Shown one piece after another: positions 1 to 18,657 of a DNA stretch of 64,000 nucleotides. A program made the translations under genes and the position numbers. Each line of letters starts with the position of its first letter. Position 1 is the stretch's first letter. The notes beneath the pieces were generated by a model. The model was not told the DNA's origin and did not search any database. It saw only the letters and a list, made by a program, of their open reading frames with translations. The DNA is from Elysia chlorotica (taxonomy: Eukaryota; Mollusca; Gastropoda; Plakobranchidae). Location of the stretch: contig RQTK01000204.1 of the NCBI GenBank assembly GCA_003991915.1, positions 133,334 through 197,333 of the forward strand, read 5' to 3'.

Positions 1-5878
<5,878 letters not shown>

Positions 5879-6460
5879 GGAAATTCAACTTTGGGTTTAC
5901 ACACACACAAATACAGTGTGTCATAAAACATGAAGCTGCTCATTTTGGTGGTTATTGGTGTCTTCGTCACACACAAAAAATGTTTTTCGCTCTGAAGATA
6001 CTTAAAATATAAGTAGAATTAAGAGTGCGTGTAAAGAAGAAGTAAAGAACAGAAAAATGATTTTATTGTCATATGTGTTTATGTCATTTTGGCATCTCCT
6101 AAGACAAGGCATTTCAAAAAGATGCGATTCTTTTATTTTAGCGAACCGTATCATTGTAGTTTAAAATATTGATATGTTGCTGTGTTATAATGTAGACTTT
6201 ATTAAATTTTAATCTAATCAATTATTAAATCGTTTATGATCATCAATATTGTGTTTTCCTATTCAAACTCATATCAAAACGCCATGCTCGAAATAATTAT
6301 TGTGTGTCTTTCAACATTTGCCAATGGTATACTTTCATTCTAAAACTGAAATGTTGAAAAAGTTAAAATGTAAACAAAAGATGCTCCGATACATAATTGT
6401 ATATCCCTAGATATATATTTGAAAACAATTACATCGCACATTAATGCCTGTACATGTTTA

Positions 6461-6466
6461 AATAAA
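6461..6466 (+). terminator. Candidate poly(A) signal of the oxidase gene
   Basis: AATAAA 583 bases after the oxidase stop codon. A second AATAAA lies at 6635-6640. Either could end the transcript; transcript 3' ends would decide. Confidence 0.35.
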
Positions 6467-6775
6467 GCGATATCCCAAAGTATAATGCAATCAAGCGATG
6501 CAATTTTCCTGTTAAATAGTGTTGTTTGTTTATCAAAAATTCTTATTTTTATGTACCTGTTGTATTGCAAATAATGTGTTTGCATGAGTTGTGTTGTATT
6601 TGTTCATGATGAAACAGCTAACTCATTTATGTTGAATAAATATTCATTTTCACAAAGATACACACGATGTTTTTGTTTTTGTTTTTGGTTGTGGCTGTTG
6701 ATCGTGGTGGTGATGGTCATGTTTGTAATGTGGATAATGATGCTGCCGATTCTGCTACTTTAACTGCTACTGCTG

Positions 6776-6797
6776 TTGATGATGATGATGATGATGT

Positions 6798-6831
<34 letters not shown>

Positions 6832-6832
6832 A
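6776..6832. repeat. (GAT)n microsatellite
   Basis: Two GAT runs separated by one GTT unit. Confidence 0.95.
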
Positions 6833-7216
6833 ACATGAGGAAAGAGACTTTTGTACAATCTCATTTGATCACCATTAGTTAGCAAATTTTCAGATTAATA
6901 GTTTTCCGACAAAAACTACACGATAAATACATGTAATGCTACATCACCCTATACGTTTTTTAATCGAACAATCCACTTTAAAAAAAAGTATTCACTGTAG
7001 TGATGGACTAACTGTCTCGTTCGCAGGTGTTAAGTAAGTCAGTGGATACGCAATCATGGGTCAAGACATATGCAATCATAGGACAATGAATAAATATGCA
7101 ATTATAGACACTAAAATGATAACATTTTTTGCTGAAATTCTTTTAACTCTATAATCTTTATAATTATATATCCTTTTCACTTTTTAGTTAATGACTTAAC
7201 TTCATCTCCTCCCCAA

Positions 7217-7275
7217 CACTCTCTCTCGCTCTCTCTGTCTTTGTCTCTGTCTCTCTCTCTCTGTCTGTCTGTCTC

Positions 7276-7322
<47 letters not shown>
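7217..7322. repeat. (CT)n/(CTGT)n compound microsatellite
   Basis: CT tracts alternating with CTGT units, ending in a CT run. Confidence 0.95.
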
Positions 7323-8124
7323 TAAGGTCGAACAAAATTGGCCAATCAGAAAGTCTGGAAGTCGACTTGACGTTTTTGTCAACTGTGACTGTGACTTTAA
7401 CCGTTGTGTTATAGACCTAACCGAGAGTCGGCAGTCACCAACGATTGACAAAATGAGAATCACAGATCGACTTTTGGCGTGAAGTCGACTAGTCATTTTA
7501 TTTATCATTTCAGTGACTTGGCTTGTTCTTATGGAAGTCGAGACCATCTGTCCCTAAGGGAAATGAGCGAACAGAAAATGGTCTTCACTTTCTGAAAAAT
7601 AAAGATCACTATCAACACCAAATCTTTTCAAGTTAGAAGTGTTCTAAACGAAGTGGGACAGAATGGTGTAGATTCTAGACGCCTATTCAAGAATGGTTGG
7701 GGGGACATGCGTTTTCTAATTATATATAATCAATACTCTTTAACTGGTCTCTTTAGGAATATTTTAAATCAAATTTTGCAATTTAGCATTTTTTTCTTCA
7801 ATTGAACATATATGAAGTCTGCATGAAACGATTCATTGATTTATTTCCCACAGCCAATTAATGCTGATGATAATATTATATTCTCTTAACAATTTAAAAG
7901 TAATTAAATGAACGCAATCATTCAGATCGAAATAGGGCTTTCAATTCTTTACAAATAGCGTCTAAATTGTCGCGCATGTATTAACAAAATTACCTACAGC
8001 GTGAAAGGACAAAAATGATTTTGATCACTGAGATAATTCCGTAGCTTTTAAGGCAGGAACATAAAACTTTTTTTTTTATTAGCATTATTTCAATGAGAGT
8101 GTTTATTCGTATGCCTTTTTTTGC

Positions 8125-8177
<53 letters not shown>
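8125..8177. repeat. (TTG)n microsatellite
   Basis: Seventeen uninterrupted TTG units. Confidence 0.95.
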
Positions 8178-8309
8178 ATTTTTACACTAATTTGAATCCA
8201 GAGAATTATATAAGTGTAATTTTCAAACATTTATAACCAACATTGAAACACTGAGTCAGAGTTTTTCACCATCGATTTCTTCTTCTATAAAATAATTATA
8301 AGCATGTTC

Positions 8310-8320
8310 TCCCTTTCTCT

Positions 8321-8370
<50 letters not shown>

Positions 8371-8372
8371 CT

Positions 8373-8440
<68 letters not shown>
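8310..8440. repeat. (CT)n-(CTTT)n microsatellite
   Basis: CT tracts with TTTT interruptions, ending in a short CTTT run. Confidence 0.95.
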
Positions 8441-8442
<2 letters not shown>

Positions 8443-8996
8443 TATACTGCCCTTTCTCTTTATCATTCTCAGAGTATAAAAGTCATAGATATTGAATCTG
8501 ATGCCATTTGTAAAATGGATACTATTATCCTGGATGGCGTCTGTTTTAAAGTCGGCTTTATGATAATGTTTAACCGGTCTGATTTTTTGTCTTGTAAAAT
8601 GTTTAATGGACATGTGAAATCTACCACATAAATTCACCACAGTAATAATAGAAGTCATAGAAGTCACAACCCTCTATTAGAGCTCAAGTTTTCAATAAAG
8701 TGTGTGTTTTAATGATTATCATACTCGTCTCATAATGGTTAACTTTTCAAATGTTTAAGTGCGCTGTTATCTATAAGGAAACGCAAAAGGTGTATCAATG
8801 ACAATGCACTAATTTGGGAACACTCTTCCTACTTTTGCTCATTATGTCGGACCACCTCTCGATCATAAGTTATATGATGCGTTTTCATTGGAATTGCAAT
8901 GTCGACGAGGATGAGACATAAAAAGAGAAATGCAAAACAATATTTGTTGTTCTTTATTAATAATTCATATTATTTTTAGGCCAATATATATTGCGT

Positions 8997-9002
8997 TTTA
9001 TT
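8997..9002 (-). terminator. Candidate poly(A) signal of the STELLO-like gene
   Basis: AATAAA on the minus strand, about 355 bases after the TGA at 9357-9359; a second copy is at 8953-8958. Position only, no transcript data. Confidence 0.35.
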
Positions 9003-9356
9003 TGAATTAAAATGTATCTGACCCGTTGTTTCAGCCAGAAATCCAATAGTGTATACATTTCGTACGATTGATCTAGCAAGTATCGCGCAAGAAGGATCAC
9101 GTATTAGTAAGAGCTGTAAGTATTCAAGAGTCCACAACAGTCGTTAGCTATAAAATAAATTTTGTTTGAACTGCCTCCCTACTATTACATTTTTTACTTT
9201 TTAGTGTAAAACTCGTTATATCAGTCAAACATTGTATTCTTTTACCATAGTTGTAAAAATATAAAATTTGACGACCACTTGCATTAAATTTACTGACACT
9301 GTATAGGATTTGTTAAACATGGAGAAGTCAAACTAGAAGAGCTTCTTTTTCACCAT

Positions 9357-12228
9357 TCAGGGATCGTGGCTTGCATTTGTTGTTTTATGTGCTAGAAGAT
9401 CGCCATCAATCCGGCTAAGGACCTCGTTACAAAAGAATTTCGCCTGATCAGGGTCTGAGAATTTGGAGAACTTCCAGGCGTGGTAGAAGTGATCAAACTG
9501 GGTGTAAACATCCGAGTATCTTAGGCGGTCCTGGAACCAGAGGTAGCTGCCGCGCATACGATAAATGCCCGTGTCTTTTGCTAAGCCAGTCAGAATCGTG
9601 GGAATAGCAATCTGGTTCGTTGAATGAGAAAAAGATACACAATGTAATTTGAAACTTTTAACTAAATTTATGTAGGTATAGGTTTATAGGATAAATTCAC
9701 ATGTATAAAAATCACGAGAATCAATCTACATGGATGACCTTCCTAGACAGTAGAGTCACATTGGTAAATAAAGGATCGCAGAATGGACCTTAAAATGGTG
9801 GAGAAGAATGACAAAAGTAAAGACTTCTTTACCTTTTAACAGACGTAAATTGGAAATGAATTGCAATCCTTAAGCGATTACAAGGTGGTTTGTGTTTAAT
9901 TTCGAATCTACAATAACTCTCGCGGAAATCTTAGACGTTAATCTCAGCTTTGTGTTGTTGAGCAAGAACGTCCCATTAAAACTTCTGCCATGGTTACGAT
10001 GTACTTTTGATAAACTAACGTTTTATCTTTAATATTCTGGTTAAAAAGCGGGACTAATGCACTGACTACGAGAATATTACAGCTCGAAATTATGAAAACA
10101 TTTTAAACTTTTGATATGGTATAATTTTATCCTGTAAAATATAACTATAGAAACGTGTGACAGTGTTAAGCCTTTGATACTTTTCAAAATATATATATCT
10201 CACCTCCAGAAACACTTGCGTCTGAGAGAAAATGTCGCTGAAAAACGTGAAATCAGAGGCAATCTTGGCAGGCACGTAGAAGATGTCGGACGCCTCGTAG
10301 GTGAGACAGCGATCACAGTCAGTGACAGTGTGCAGGTTCTGTAGGAAGGTCGTCACTCTCTCCCCTATCCCCGGCATCGCCCGCAGCACCCGCAGTCTCT
10401 CGTAGACCCTGACCGCAGCAGGCTGCCCGCAGAAGAGCATCCACGGCCACCAGCCCTTGTTGACCCACAGGTCTGGGACGACCTTGCGATCGATGTGAGC
10501 CACCCTGAGATTCGCCTGGAACCACGGCATACCCCGCGGCAGGCCGTGCAGGTTCCACACATTCAAGATGACATCGTCGCTGATCTGAAGATAGCCGGCC
10601 ACCTGGTATCCCGTTCTGATGGCCGCTGCCATGCAGTCGTAGCTCCAGTAGCCCGCGCGGTGAGGGATTTCCATGAAGTTCACGGGGTTTGCAGGGAATC
10701 GGCTGGCGTACAGCTTTTGGAAATCCATGGTGCTCTCGGCGCAGTACAGCACATGTCTAAAATGGCGGCCATAAATGTACTCAAGCGTAGGAATATGCGC
10801 GACCAACCAAGGAAAGTTAAAGATTACCACTAAAAGAATGTCTGAAATTGGATGTTGTACAGGGATGCGAGCAGAATACATTTTCCCTTCTTCAGTTTTG
10901 CATACATTTGCGAAAACGTTATGAGGGATAGAGGAATTCGGCGAGACAGCGTGCATTGACTTAGCTGCCGTAAGCTGGGCGTGGATGCCGATGTGTTTCT
11001 CCGCGAGTCGAGCCGCAGTGAGAGGAACGCGAGTCGTCGTTGGGAATCGGTGGGAGGAGAAAATGTTTAGCCAAGCATCGAGTATAACTGCTCCTTGTGA
11101 GCCAAGGTTTGTCTCGTTGTGGGAAGATGTGTCCTCATAAAGCTGCTGGAAACACTGGATGAGGTTGTTGGAAGGTTTACAGCGCCAGTTTGAAAATTTG
11201 TCCAATTGAGCCAACCCTATACCGTGTATCGTTTTATTAACCTTACAGCTTGGGCATTCTAAACTTTTGCGAGGAGGAACAGTCGGAAGGAATCCCATCA
11301 TACCACTGGTATCCCAGAATATCCTTTGTACCATCAGGTTTAATAAAACGGCCTGTCTCTCGAAGGAAGATGACTGCTGTTCAGATAAAGGGAGAGAAGC
11401 AACAAGCGTCCAGGCCATCGCACGGGAGACAATCACATTGCGGAAGTTAACCGAGGAGAACGTTCCGGCCATAATGTGAGGACGAGGGGCTTGGAGATCA
11501 AGGCCTTTCTGAAAGAGAAATAATGCGTTTTAAGTTTAAATTGGTGCGCTGTAATTTACTAGTTATTTTTTTAGACAAAAGTTTAATATGACATAAAGTG
11601 ACAAATGGGATCACTTGGTATAACCTATGACTTCTAACCAGGAGTTACCGCTTCAAAGTTCGCTCTAATCACTTTATTCACTACTGGTTGGATCTCTGAC
11701 AGGTATGTGTGTAAACCTAAAAAAGGTATCTTCGCCCTTTCTCTGTGTGTGTGTGGCATCACAAACAATTGTCCGGAGATAGTTTTGCTGCCTTTCCATG
11801 AGTGCATTCATTAACAGAAGACTATATGAGTAAAAAAAAACAACTAGCAATATAAAAAGGAGCCCACATTTTTTAATAATGAGAAAATTTTGTGTAAACA
11901 TTATAATTATGTTATATTTATTTAATAATTGCATTGCATCAAAGTTACCGTCCATGAAGCAGCGTCCATGTGTTTCTGATAACACCCGTCCACCACCATG
12001 TGTACGGATTCTGTGGATTGGACCTTGACACTGTAGTGCCCCTGCAGGAGAGGCTTGTTCGGACCATGCCATGTGTACGGATCCATGAAGTGTTCGCACG
12101 GCTCGAACACCGAACTGGGGCCGCGATACACCGGAGTGGTGCGCGCCTGGGGAGCGTATGAAACATTGAGGGGTTTAAAGATGTTTTAATGAAGGCCGTA
12201 TAGGATCCATCAGTGGAACATAGGAGAT

Positions 12229-12285
<57 letters not shown>

Positions 12286-14467
12286 CAGAAGGCAAGTGGG
12301 TTGGTTAGAGCATTGGCTTTAAGGTAGGTGTATGGTTTGAAGATGAAAAGTTTGTATTTGTCAGTTCATACACCTTCGATAGGTTGGTTTATGCTCCAAT
12401 ATGAGATTAAAACGGAAAAAAAAAACATTTTTTTCGAACCTACTGAATGCAATGTGGCTTCCAATAGGACTGATATAGTTGAAAATGTCCACATCACAAG
12501 TAAGATAAATATAAATGAAACTCACTCACATTTTCTGTGTGTCTACTACATATTTATGCAGAACTTGAATTACATGTATTCCCAAGAGGCTAACTTGAGA
12601 AATATTTTTTTCAAAATTTTTTATGTAAAGTTTTGGATAAGATCAATTCACACCCCTTGACAGCGAACTATGTGCTGAAAATAAAAAGAATATATTAAGT
12701 TACAGCAAAATTGATAGTCTATTTTTCAAATCAATATCCAAGCAACAATCAGGTCAAATTACAGGCATTTGAACTAAAAATGTGTGAGTTATGATGTATG
12801 AAGGATGGGTACATGCCGCAAAAAGTCAATTTTCGGAATAAGCCAAAAATTATGAACTCACTTTTTTCTCCAATTAGTTGGTGCCAATTTAAAGCCTTCT
12901 TAGTGTCCTCATGTAGTTTAGTTATCCCCTTCTGTCTCCTGTACTTTATCAGGAAGCTCCTTTTCTGTGTCATTAGAGCTTATTTTCTTTTTTTTTTCGT
13001 ATACATTTTTTATCAAGAAAGAGTCTGAAATCTTTTTGTTTACATGCGATGCTAGGGTAAAAAAAGAAAGGCTACCCTTTGTTCCAGCGCCGCTCTGTCG
13101 GACGCGTTTTTCCTAGATGGTTCAATCGATGACAGTATAATGTGACCGACCAAGTCCCGGGTTTTACACTAGGGGTCCCGTTGCCGTAAAGGACTTTTCT
13201 TGAGACCTAGTATGGAGTGTTGCTTTCTTCCTCCAAAGAAGACATTTATGTTTTGTGGACAACGCGAATTTATCAACTAAAGATATTCCGGTGTTGTTGG
13301 TTTTTTTGTGTTTTTGTTGTTGTTGTTGTTTTATTGTTTGTTTGTTTTTTTGTTTTCTTTTTGTTTTTGGTTTTTTATTAAGGGGGGAGATATGACCGAC
13401 CAAGTTACGGGTATCCCGCTCAGGGTCTTTATAGGATCTTTCTTAAGGAATAAGAGACGAGGGGAAGAGATTCGCTCCATTTTTGCATTGAAATTACAAA
13501 AAAAAATGCTAATTCAAAAAATGAATGAATACATACTACAGGTTGAAGGGGTATTGCTAAAGTAGAACAATGAGAAAAAGAGTAACTTGACTAAAGAACG
13601 TGAAGAGAATGATGAAAAGAGCGGGTAATACTGGCACGTAGGGTTTTAGCAAATGAAATATAATTTAGTTTGGTTCGTTTGCTTGTTTGAAGTTGGAGTC
13701 TATTTTATCGGAATCATATTATATTCTCGCTTACCCCTGCGTCTTCTTCGTAAGCCTTCTTATTTTTATATAGTTAAGACGAGACGTAAGCTACGTCTTG
13801 TTTGTTCATTCTTCCCAAGGTGTATGAAGGGTTGAAAGGTGTGTATTCTAGCTTATCTTACTCATCCTACCAACCTAAGAACACTTACCGCATGTGAACA
13901 GATGGACAGCAAAGTGTCTTCACTCGGAATGTTCTCAGAATCCGTGACGAAAAGCCATTCTGCCGAATTCCATAGAGCGTATAAGATAGCTACTACCTTC
14001 TCTTTAGCATACTTTGGTACTTTTTGCCACGTTTTAGAGAAAATTTCATCCGTCAAAACTGTGTTCGTCCAAGATTCATGAACTATTTCACACTTTCGGC
14101 AGGAGTTTAATTGACTTTCGTTCGCCGAATTCACAACTAAAACCTTCCATTTGACAGACAAATGGTCTAAGAACTGTAAACTACCTTTATGCACAACGGC
14201 GTCGAAAATCAAATAATGACTCGGCTTTCCGTTAGATCTACTTTTTAATGTTTTTAAAACACTGTGATTTGTTAAAGCATGGGAAACTTCTCTCTGTCTG
14301 TTTGGATCAGCGTATCTGTTTCGAATGATGGATGACAGCGGAGGTTGGAATATCAGATGAGAAGCAAGTACAACAAAAGTCAATGTCATGGACGTTGATA
14401 ACAACAGGCGCATTGATGTCATGACGCGAATCATCTTCTCCGCTTTGAAATCCGGGATGATCGACAT
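9357..14467 (-). CDS. STELLO-like DUF288 glycosyltransferase-type protein
   Basis: Complete 778-residue protein in four exons: 14467-13889, 12146-11949, 11508-10204, 9611-9357. Every junction is phase 0 with good sites (GTAAGT, GTAACT and GTGAGA donors). A short basic N-terminus and a hydrophobic segment at about residues 19-40 indicate a type II membrane protein, as for Golgi enzymes. Residues 140-190 resemble the DUF288 N-terminal domain (AILYALWNSAEW), but the acidic metal-site motif is TDSEN (175-179) rather than DTDDDN. From about residue 480 the protein follows the STELLO C-terminal domain: YIYGRHF, GYLQISDDVILNVWNL (Asp-Asp at 570-571), a VNKGWWPWM block, ASDIFYVP, and finally FLEIAIPTIL. 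Plant STELLO proteins are Golgi proteins acting with cellulose synthase; nematodes have DUF288 relatives. The animal substrate is unknown to me. Four or more Asn-X-Ser/Thr sites fit a lumenal domain. Confidence 0.82.
12232..12282. repeat. (GA)n microsatellite
   Basis: Pure GA run in the STELLO-like gene's first intron. Confidence 0.95.
12293..12352 (+). mobile_element. Degenerate tRNA-like head (SINE relic)
   Basis: Box A-like GGTTGGTTAGAGCATTGG followed after a short loop by box B-like GGTTTGAAG. No acceptor stem pairing is evident, so it is a SINE relic rather than a tRNA gene. Confidence 0.35.
13118..13170 (+). mobile_element. Family A SINE body fragment
   Basis: GACAGTATAATGTGACCG matches the body of the SINE at 28023-28268 (GTCAGTATAATGTGACCGG). 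A weaker copy, ATATGACCGACCAAGT, is at 13389. In an intron of the STELLO-like gene. Confidence 0.4.
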
Positions 14468-15133
14468 GCAGCTTTGAAATTTCTAATTCATTGGCACTGG
14501 ATAGTATTTCCTAGAAAGACTCGAGATGTTGTTTTGTTTGTTTTTACATTTACAATTTGATTTAGAAAAAGCATAAAGAGCATAATTATTCTATCAGTTT
14601 AACGACAAAAACTAGATTATTTTGTGCTCTACTTTTACAATTGGACAAGCCTTTAAGCCCCTAAAGAAGTTAGTGGTCGTATAGTCGCCATTGATTTTAT
14701 ATCACGATATGAACATTTTATTACTGTTAGCTACGAAAACAAAAAATCGAGTGGGTCTGCTGAGATAGAGAAGGCAAAAGTACTATTTAAACCCGGACGG
14801 CTTTTCATAGTTAAAGGTCCGACTTATTCTGAATGCATTCTGTACGGTTAACGCAACACTTCCCGCAGAGTTAAAGGGGACACTTTGTCAGCAGATGGTA
14901 GAAAAAGGTAAACTTTTATACAAGTTGTGTCGGCTAGTCTTGCGTTCTTAATTTTGCTGTGTGGAGTTTTGGTTTATACCCCCGAAGTCTTTGCAAAAAG
15001 AGTTGTACATAGATGCTGGTGATGACATCGAAGGAGCTAGAGGGGCGTCAAGAAGGGTGGGGAAAAGGAGAAACATAAAAAAATTGGTGCAGACTTTGAG
15101 AGAAGTCAAAGAAATAAAGATGAAGATAGAAGG

Positions 15134-15372
<239 letters not shown>

Positions 15373-15894
15373 GAGAGCGCGCGCGAAAGGGGGAGAGACA
15401 GAGAGAGAGACAGAGAGATAAAGAAAGGGAGTGATGAGGGAGACTGGAGAAAAAAATGTTTTTTTAATTAGTCATGGGAGATTTATTGCATCAATCCTGA
15501 GGTATATAACATGGTTGTGTAATTTTCTGTTTGTGAAAACTTCAGGGTGAACGTGTTACAGTTTGAATACATGTATGTATATAATTCGTAACAAAATTAA
15601 AGACCGTTTTTGTATATTGTTTCGTTTGCCCTTTTTTGCTTTGTTAATTTTGTTACCGTAATATTGCTTTGGAATGGTAATGAAAATGTATTAAGAAGGA
15701 TCTCCGTGCATTGTCGAAAAATATTTATTCTAAAAAGCAAAGACCCACATAAAACTAAAAACAAGCATCAAAGAGTGAAGAGAACTGCATATGTCGCGAT
15801 CGCACCGTAGTAAACGCTTATTCCAAAACTTTGAAAAACGAAACGAAAATCAAGTCAGAGCGAAGAAGTTACTTTCCAGGCGCCTTTGAATATA

Positions 15895-15990
15895 ATATTT
15901 TAATATAATTATATAATATTTTATTATATAAAATATTTAAATATATATAATAATTTTATATATAATAATTATAAATCTATATTTTTTTAA
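15895..15990. repeat. AT-only low-complexity block
   Basis: Nearly 90 bases of A and T with several overlapping self-complementary TATAATATT/AATATTATA units. Confidence 0.7.
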
Positions 15991-16082
15991 GTTCACAAGT
16001 GAAGCGTGTATTATTGCTAGAACACCAAGGTAGGGCGACCTTTCACTATTTAAAAGCTCAGCACTCTATTTCATAATTATCT

Positions 16083-16197
16083 ATATCTCTTTCTATCTCT
16101 CTCCCTCTCTCTCTTCCTCTCTCTTTCTCTTTCTCTCTACACTCTATCTCTATTCTCTCTTCTCTCTTTATTTCTCTCTCTCTCTACTCTCTATCTC

Positions 16198-16274
<77 letters not shown>
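16083..16274. repeat. (CT)n-rich microsatellite
   Basis: CT-rich imperfect sequence becoming a pure CT run of about 70 bases. Confidence 0.95.
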
Positions 16275-16276
<2 letters not shown>

Positions 16277-16922
16277 ACTTAAGACTTAAGACTAATTTAA
16301 TTTTAGGGATTAAAAGATATTCATTTATCAGTTTAAAATAATTATTACCTCAAGGGCTTGTAAAACTAGATCTAAATCTAGGCTCGCGAGTACGACGTCG
16401 CGGTAGCTTACAACTTTTCGTTAGTCCTCTTGTTTCTATATCGTACGATGTGTCGTAAGCTTACTATAACGTTGTACTTACAGCCCCTGGTATGTACAAT
16501 ACAGTGCGAGATCATTTAAATTCTGGTTTGTTTTGTTTTAAGATTAGTTAATAGCAAACTATATTAAATTCTTCGGTGATTTGAGAGACTACCAAGGCCT
16601 GAGGTAAATTAAATTTTTCCCTAAGTTTCTATCACATACAAGTAAGAAAGAAACTTTAGAATTTTAAGAGGATTTTAAGGAAAATTAATAATGGGGTGGG
16701 ACCAAATATTTATGGGTGTGAAAAACGGGAGTAGGCCTGTACAAAATCGATGAAAAGTTTTATTGAAGTTATCATACGTAAATTCATTGATTGATAGAAA
16801 ATTGGAGATGTTTTACTTTGCTAGAATTCTTATTGTTGTTATTGTTTTTTATGACCTTCAAGCAGTCAGCTCGATTTTCATTTGTTCTTCAGTGATCCAA
16901 AACGACAGCAACAAATTTGAAG

Positions 16923-17194
16923 ATGGGTTCTAAAGCCCACAATCCGAATCTACTAAGTGTAGCAGACTACAAAATGAATTCTAGAAAAAATGCGGGCTCA
17001 CCCCAGGAAGGCGCACGTTCAAAACAAGGGAGCACACTCTCTCAAACGTTAAGTCCTGCAAGAAATTCTAGAGCTGTGACGCCTGTGAGCAAACAAAGGA
17101 GCACACTCGTTACTCCACTGTTAAGTCCTACAAGAAGATCGCCTGTGAGAAGCACGTCAAGTCCTGCAAGACAATCTAAAGCTGTGAGAGAAAG
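16923..17194 (+). CDS. Ser-Pro-rich basic protein, first coding exon (unidentified)
   Basis: I do not recognise this gene. An ATG in good context (AAGATGG) opens 90 codons plus 2 bases, ending at a consensus donor AAAG|GTGATA. A plausible acceptor TTCTTCAG at 16880-16892 would make this an internal or second exon with 5' UTR. The product is rich in Ser, Thr, Pro, Arg and Lys. It has recurring S/T-P motifs (SPARNSR, SPTRRSP, SPARQSK) and a loose internal repeat of about 24 residues around QGSTL/QRSTL. Such sequence is typical of disordered, proline-directed kinase targets or basic nuclear proteins. If the donor is ignored, the frame stops two bases later at TGA (17199-17201), giving a 93-codon ORF. 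Codon order and lack of low-complexity DNA argue that it is coding; function unknown. Confidence 0.5.
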
Positions 17195-17282
17195 GTGATA
17201 CAGTATACATGCAGTATAATTATAAATATCATTAGCATCGACTTTCCTTGGCTTTCTCTCTCTCCTTCTCTCTCTCTCAGAA

Positions 17283-17284
<2 letters not shown>

Positions 17285-17313
<29 letters not shown>

Positions 17314-17400
17314 TATAGATAGATAGATAGATGATAAATAGATAAATAAATAGATAGATAGATAAATAGATAGATAGATAGATAGACAGATATACAGGAT
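17285..17400. repeat. (GATA)n microsatellite
   Basis: GATA units with AAATA and ATATA variants. Confidence 0.95.
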
Positions 17401-17466
17401 AGATGGGAAGAAGAAAGAAAAAGAGTAAGAGAGGTAGGGGAAAGGAATTTAGAGTGATAGATATTT

Positions 17467-17469
<3 letters not shown>

Positions 17470-17528
<59 letters not shown>
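17470..17528. repeat. (GA)n microsatellite
   Basis: Pure GA run; a looser GA-rich tract follows at 17676-17785 and a second pure run at 17821-17860. Confidence 0.95.
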
Positions 17529-17530
<2 letters not shown>

Positions 17531-17819
17531 TCCGCGTTTACTCTTTCGTGTTAAGAATTAATTAAGTTTCGTTTTCTCTTAGATCTCCGGAACTGGACGT
17601 TGAGTTGTTTATGCCTAGTTATTTATTGTACGATTTTCTTTTATTTTATTTCGGCTGCTTTTGCCTATTCAGAGCCAAGAACAGAGAGAGGGAGAGAAAG
17701 AAAGAAAGAGAGAGAAATAGAGAGAGAGAAAGAAGAGAGAGAGAAAGGGAGAGAGAGAAATAAAGAAAGAGAGAGCGAGAGAGATTGTTATTACAGCACA
17801 TCAGCACGGTAACGGCTAT

Positions 17820-17862
<43 letters not shown>

Positions 17863-17917
17863 CTGTCTGTCTTTCTCCCTCCTTTCATCTCTCTCTTTCT
17901 CTCTCGATATATATGGG

Positions 17918-18070
17918 GGGACGGCGAACTGGCTTAAGTGGTAGAGTGTTGGGCTCCAGATCAAGAGGTCTTAGGCTCGAATCCCACGATCGGCAAAAAT
18001 GTATTTCACCTTCCGAGCTTTCTAGTCGTTACTTAATGTACTTTCTTGTTGGGTGTTAGCTTGGGCGAGG
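17918..18070 (+). mobile_element. tRNA-derived SINE
   Basis: Box A-like TGGCTTAAGTGGTAGAGTG and box B-like AGGCTCGAATCCC with tRNA spacing, followed by an unrelated body of about 70 bases. The flanking GA arrays suggest an insertion into simple repeat. Confidence 0.6.
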
Positions 18071-18390
18071 TCTATATAACTTTAACCATCTTCTTTTTCC
18101 TCCCTCCCTTCTTCTCTTTTTTTTTGTCTTCCCCACCCTGCTCCTCCCGTCCTCCTTCTCACCTCCCCTACTTCCTCTGCAACATCCTCTCCTTTTCTTA
18201 CCATCTTTCCCTTTTTCTTTTGGGTCTGTTGTTACTAAATGTCTTCTCAAAACTTCTCGAAGTAAGGTGTCAATAATCATGTATATTACATACATTTTTA
18301 TTCATTTATTCTTTTTAAATTCAAATGTAATATTCAACAAGATAGCTTATTTTTTGGTGGGTGCTTGATTATTATTGCTGCTGTTCTTGC

Positions 18391-18449
<59 letters not shown>

Positions 18450-18475
18450 TGTTGTTGTTGTTTTAGTAATTGCCG

Positions 18476-18568
<93 letters not shown>

Positions 18569-18578
18569 TTCGTTGTTT

Positions 18579-18614
<36 letters not shown>

Positions 18615-18657
18615 TGTTGTTGTTTTTTTTTTGGTTTTTTTTTTTTGGTTTTGTTGT
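18391..18657. repeat. (TTG)n microsatellite, about 265 bases
   Basis: Several TTG blocks split by short variants, ending in T/G-rich sequence. All Leu/Val/Cys frames here are artefacts. Confidence 0.97.

Larger units (their letters stand above)
5879..9356. other. Convergent intergenic region
   Basis: Between the two convergent stops. It holds candidate poly(A) signals for both genes, a (GAT)n array (6776-6832), a CT/CTGT array (7217-7322), a (TTG)n array (8125-8177) and a long CT array (8310-8440). I see no coding sequence; the 119-codon minus frame at 7188-7547 is partly microsatellite. Confidence 0.6.

Noticed and set aside
7188-7547. 119-codon minus-strand frame
   Set aside because: The C-terminal half is microsatellite and the N-terminal half matches no family I know; no splice or start support.
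10319-10833. Three frames of 65-112 codons overlapping the STELLO-like exon
   Set aside because: Shadows of the real minus-strand exon 11508-10204, in a GC-rich part where stop codons are scarce.
17918-17990. Functional tRNA gene
   Set aside because: Box A and B are present, but acceptor and anticodon stems do not pair well and a SINE body follows. The same holds for 28023-28085 and 4869-4941.
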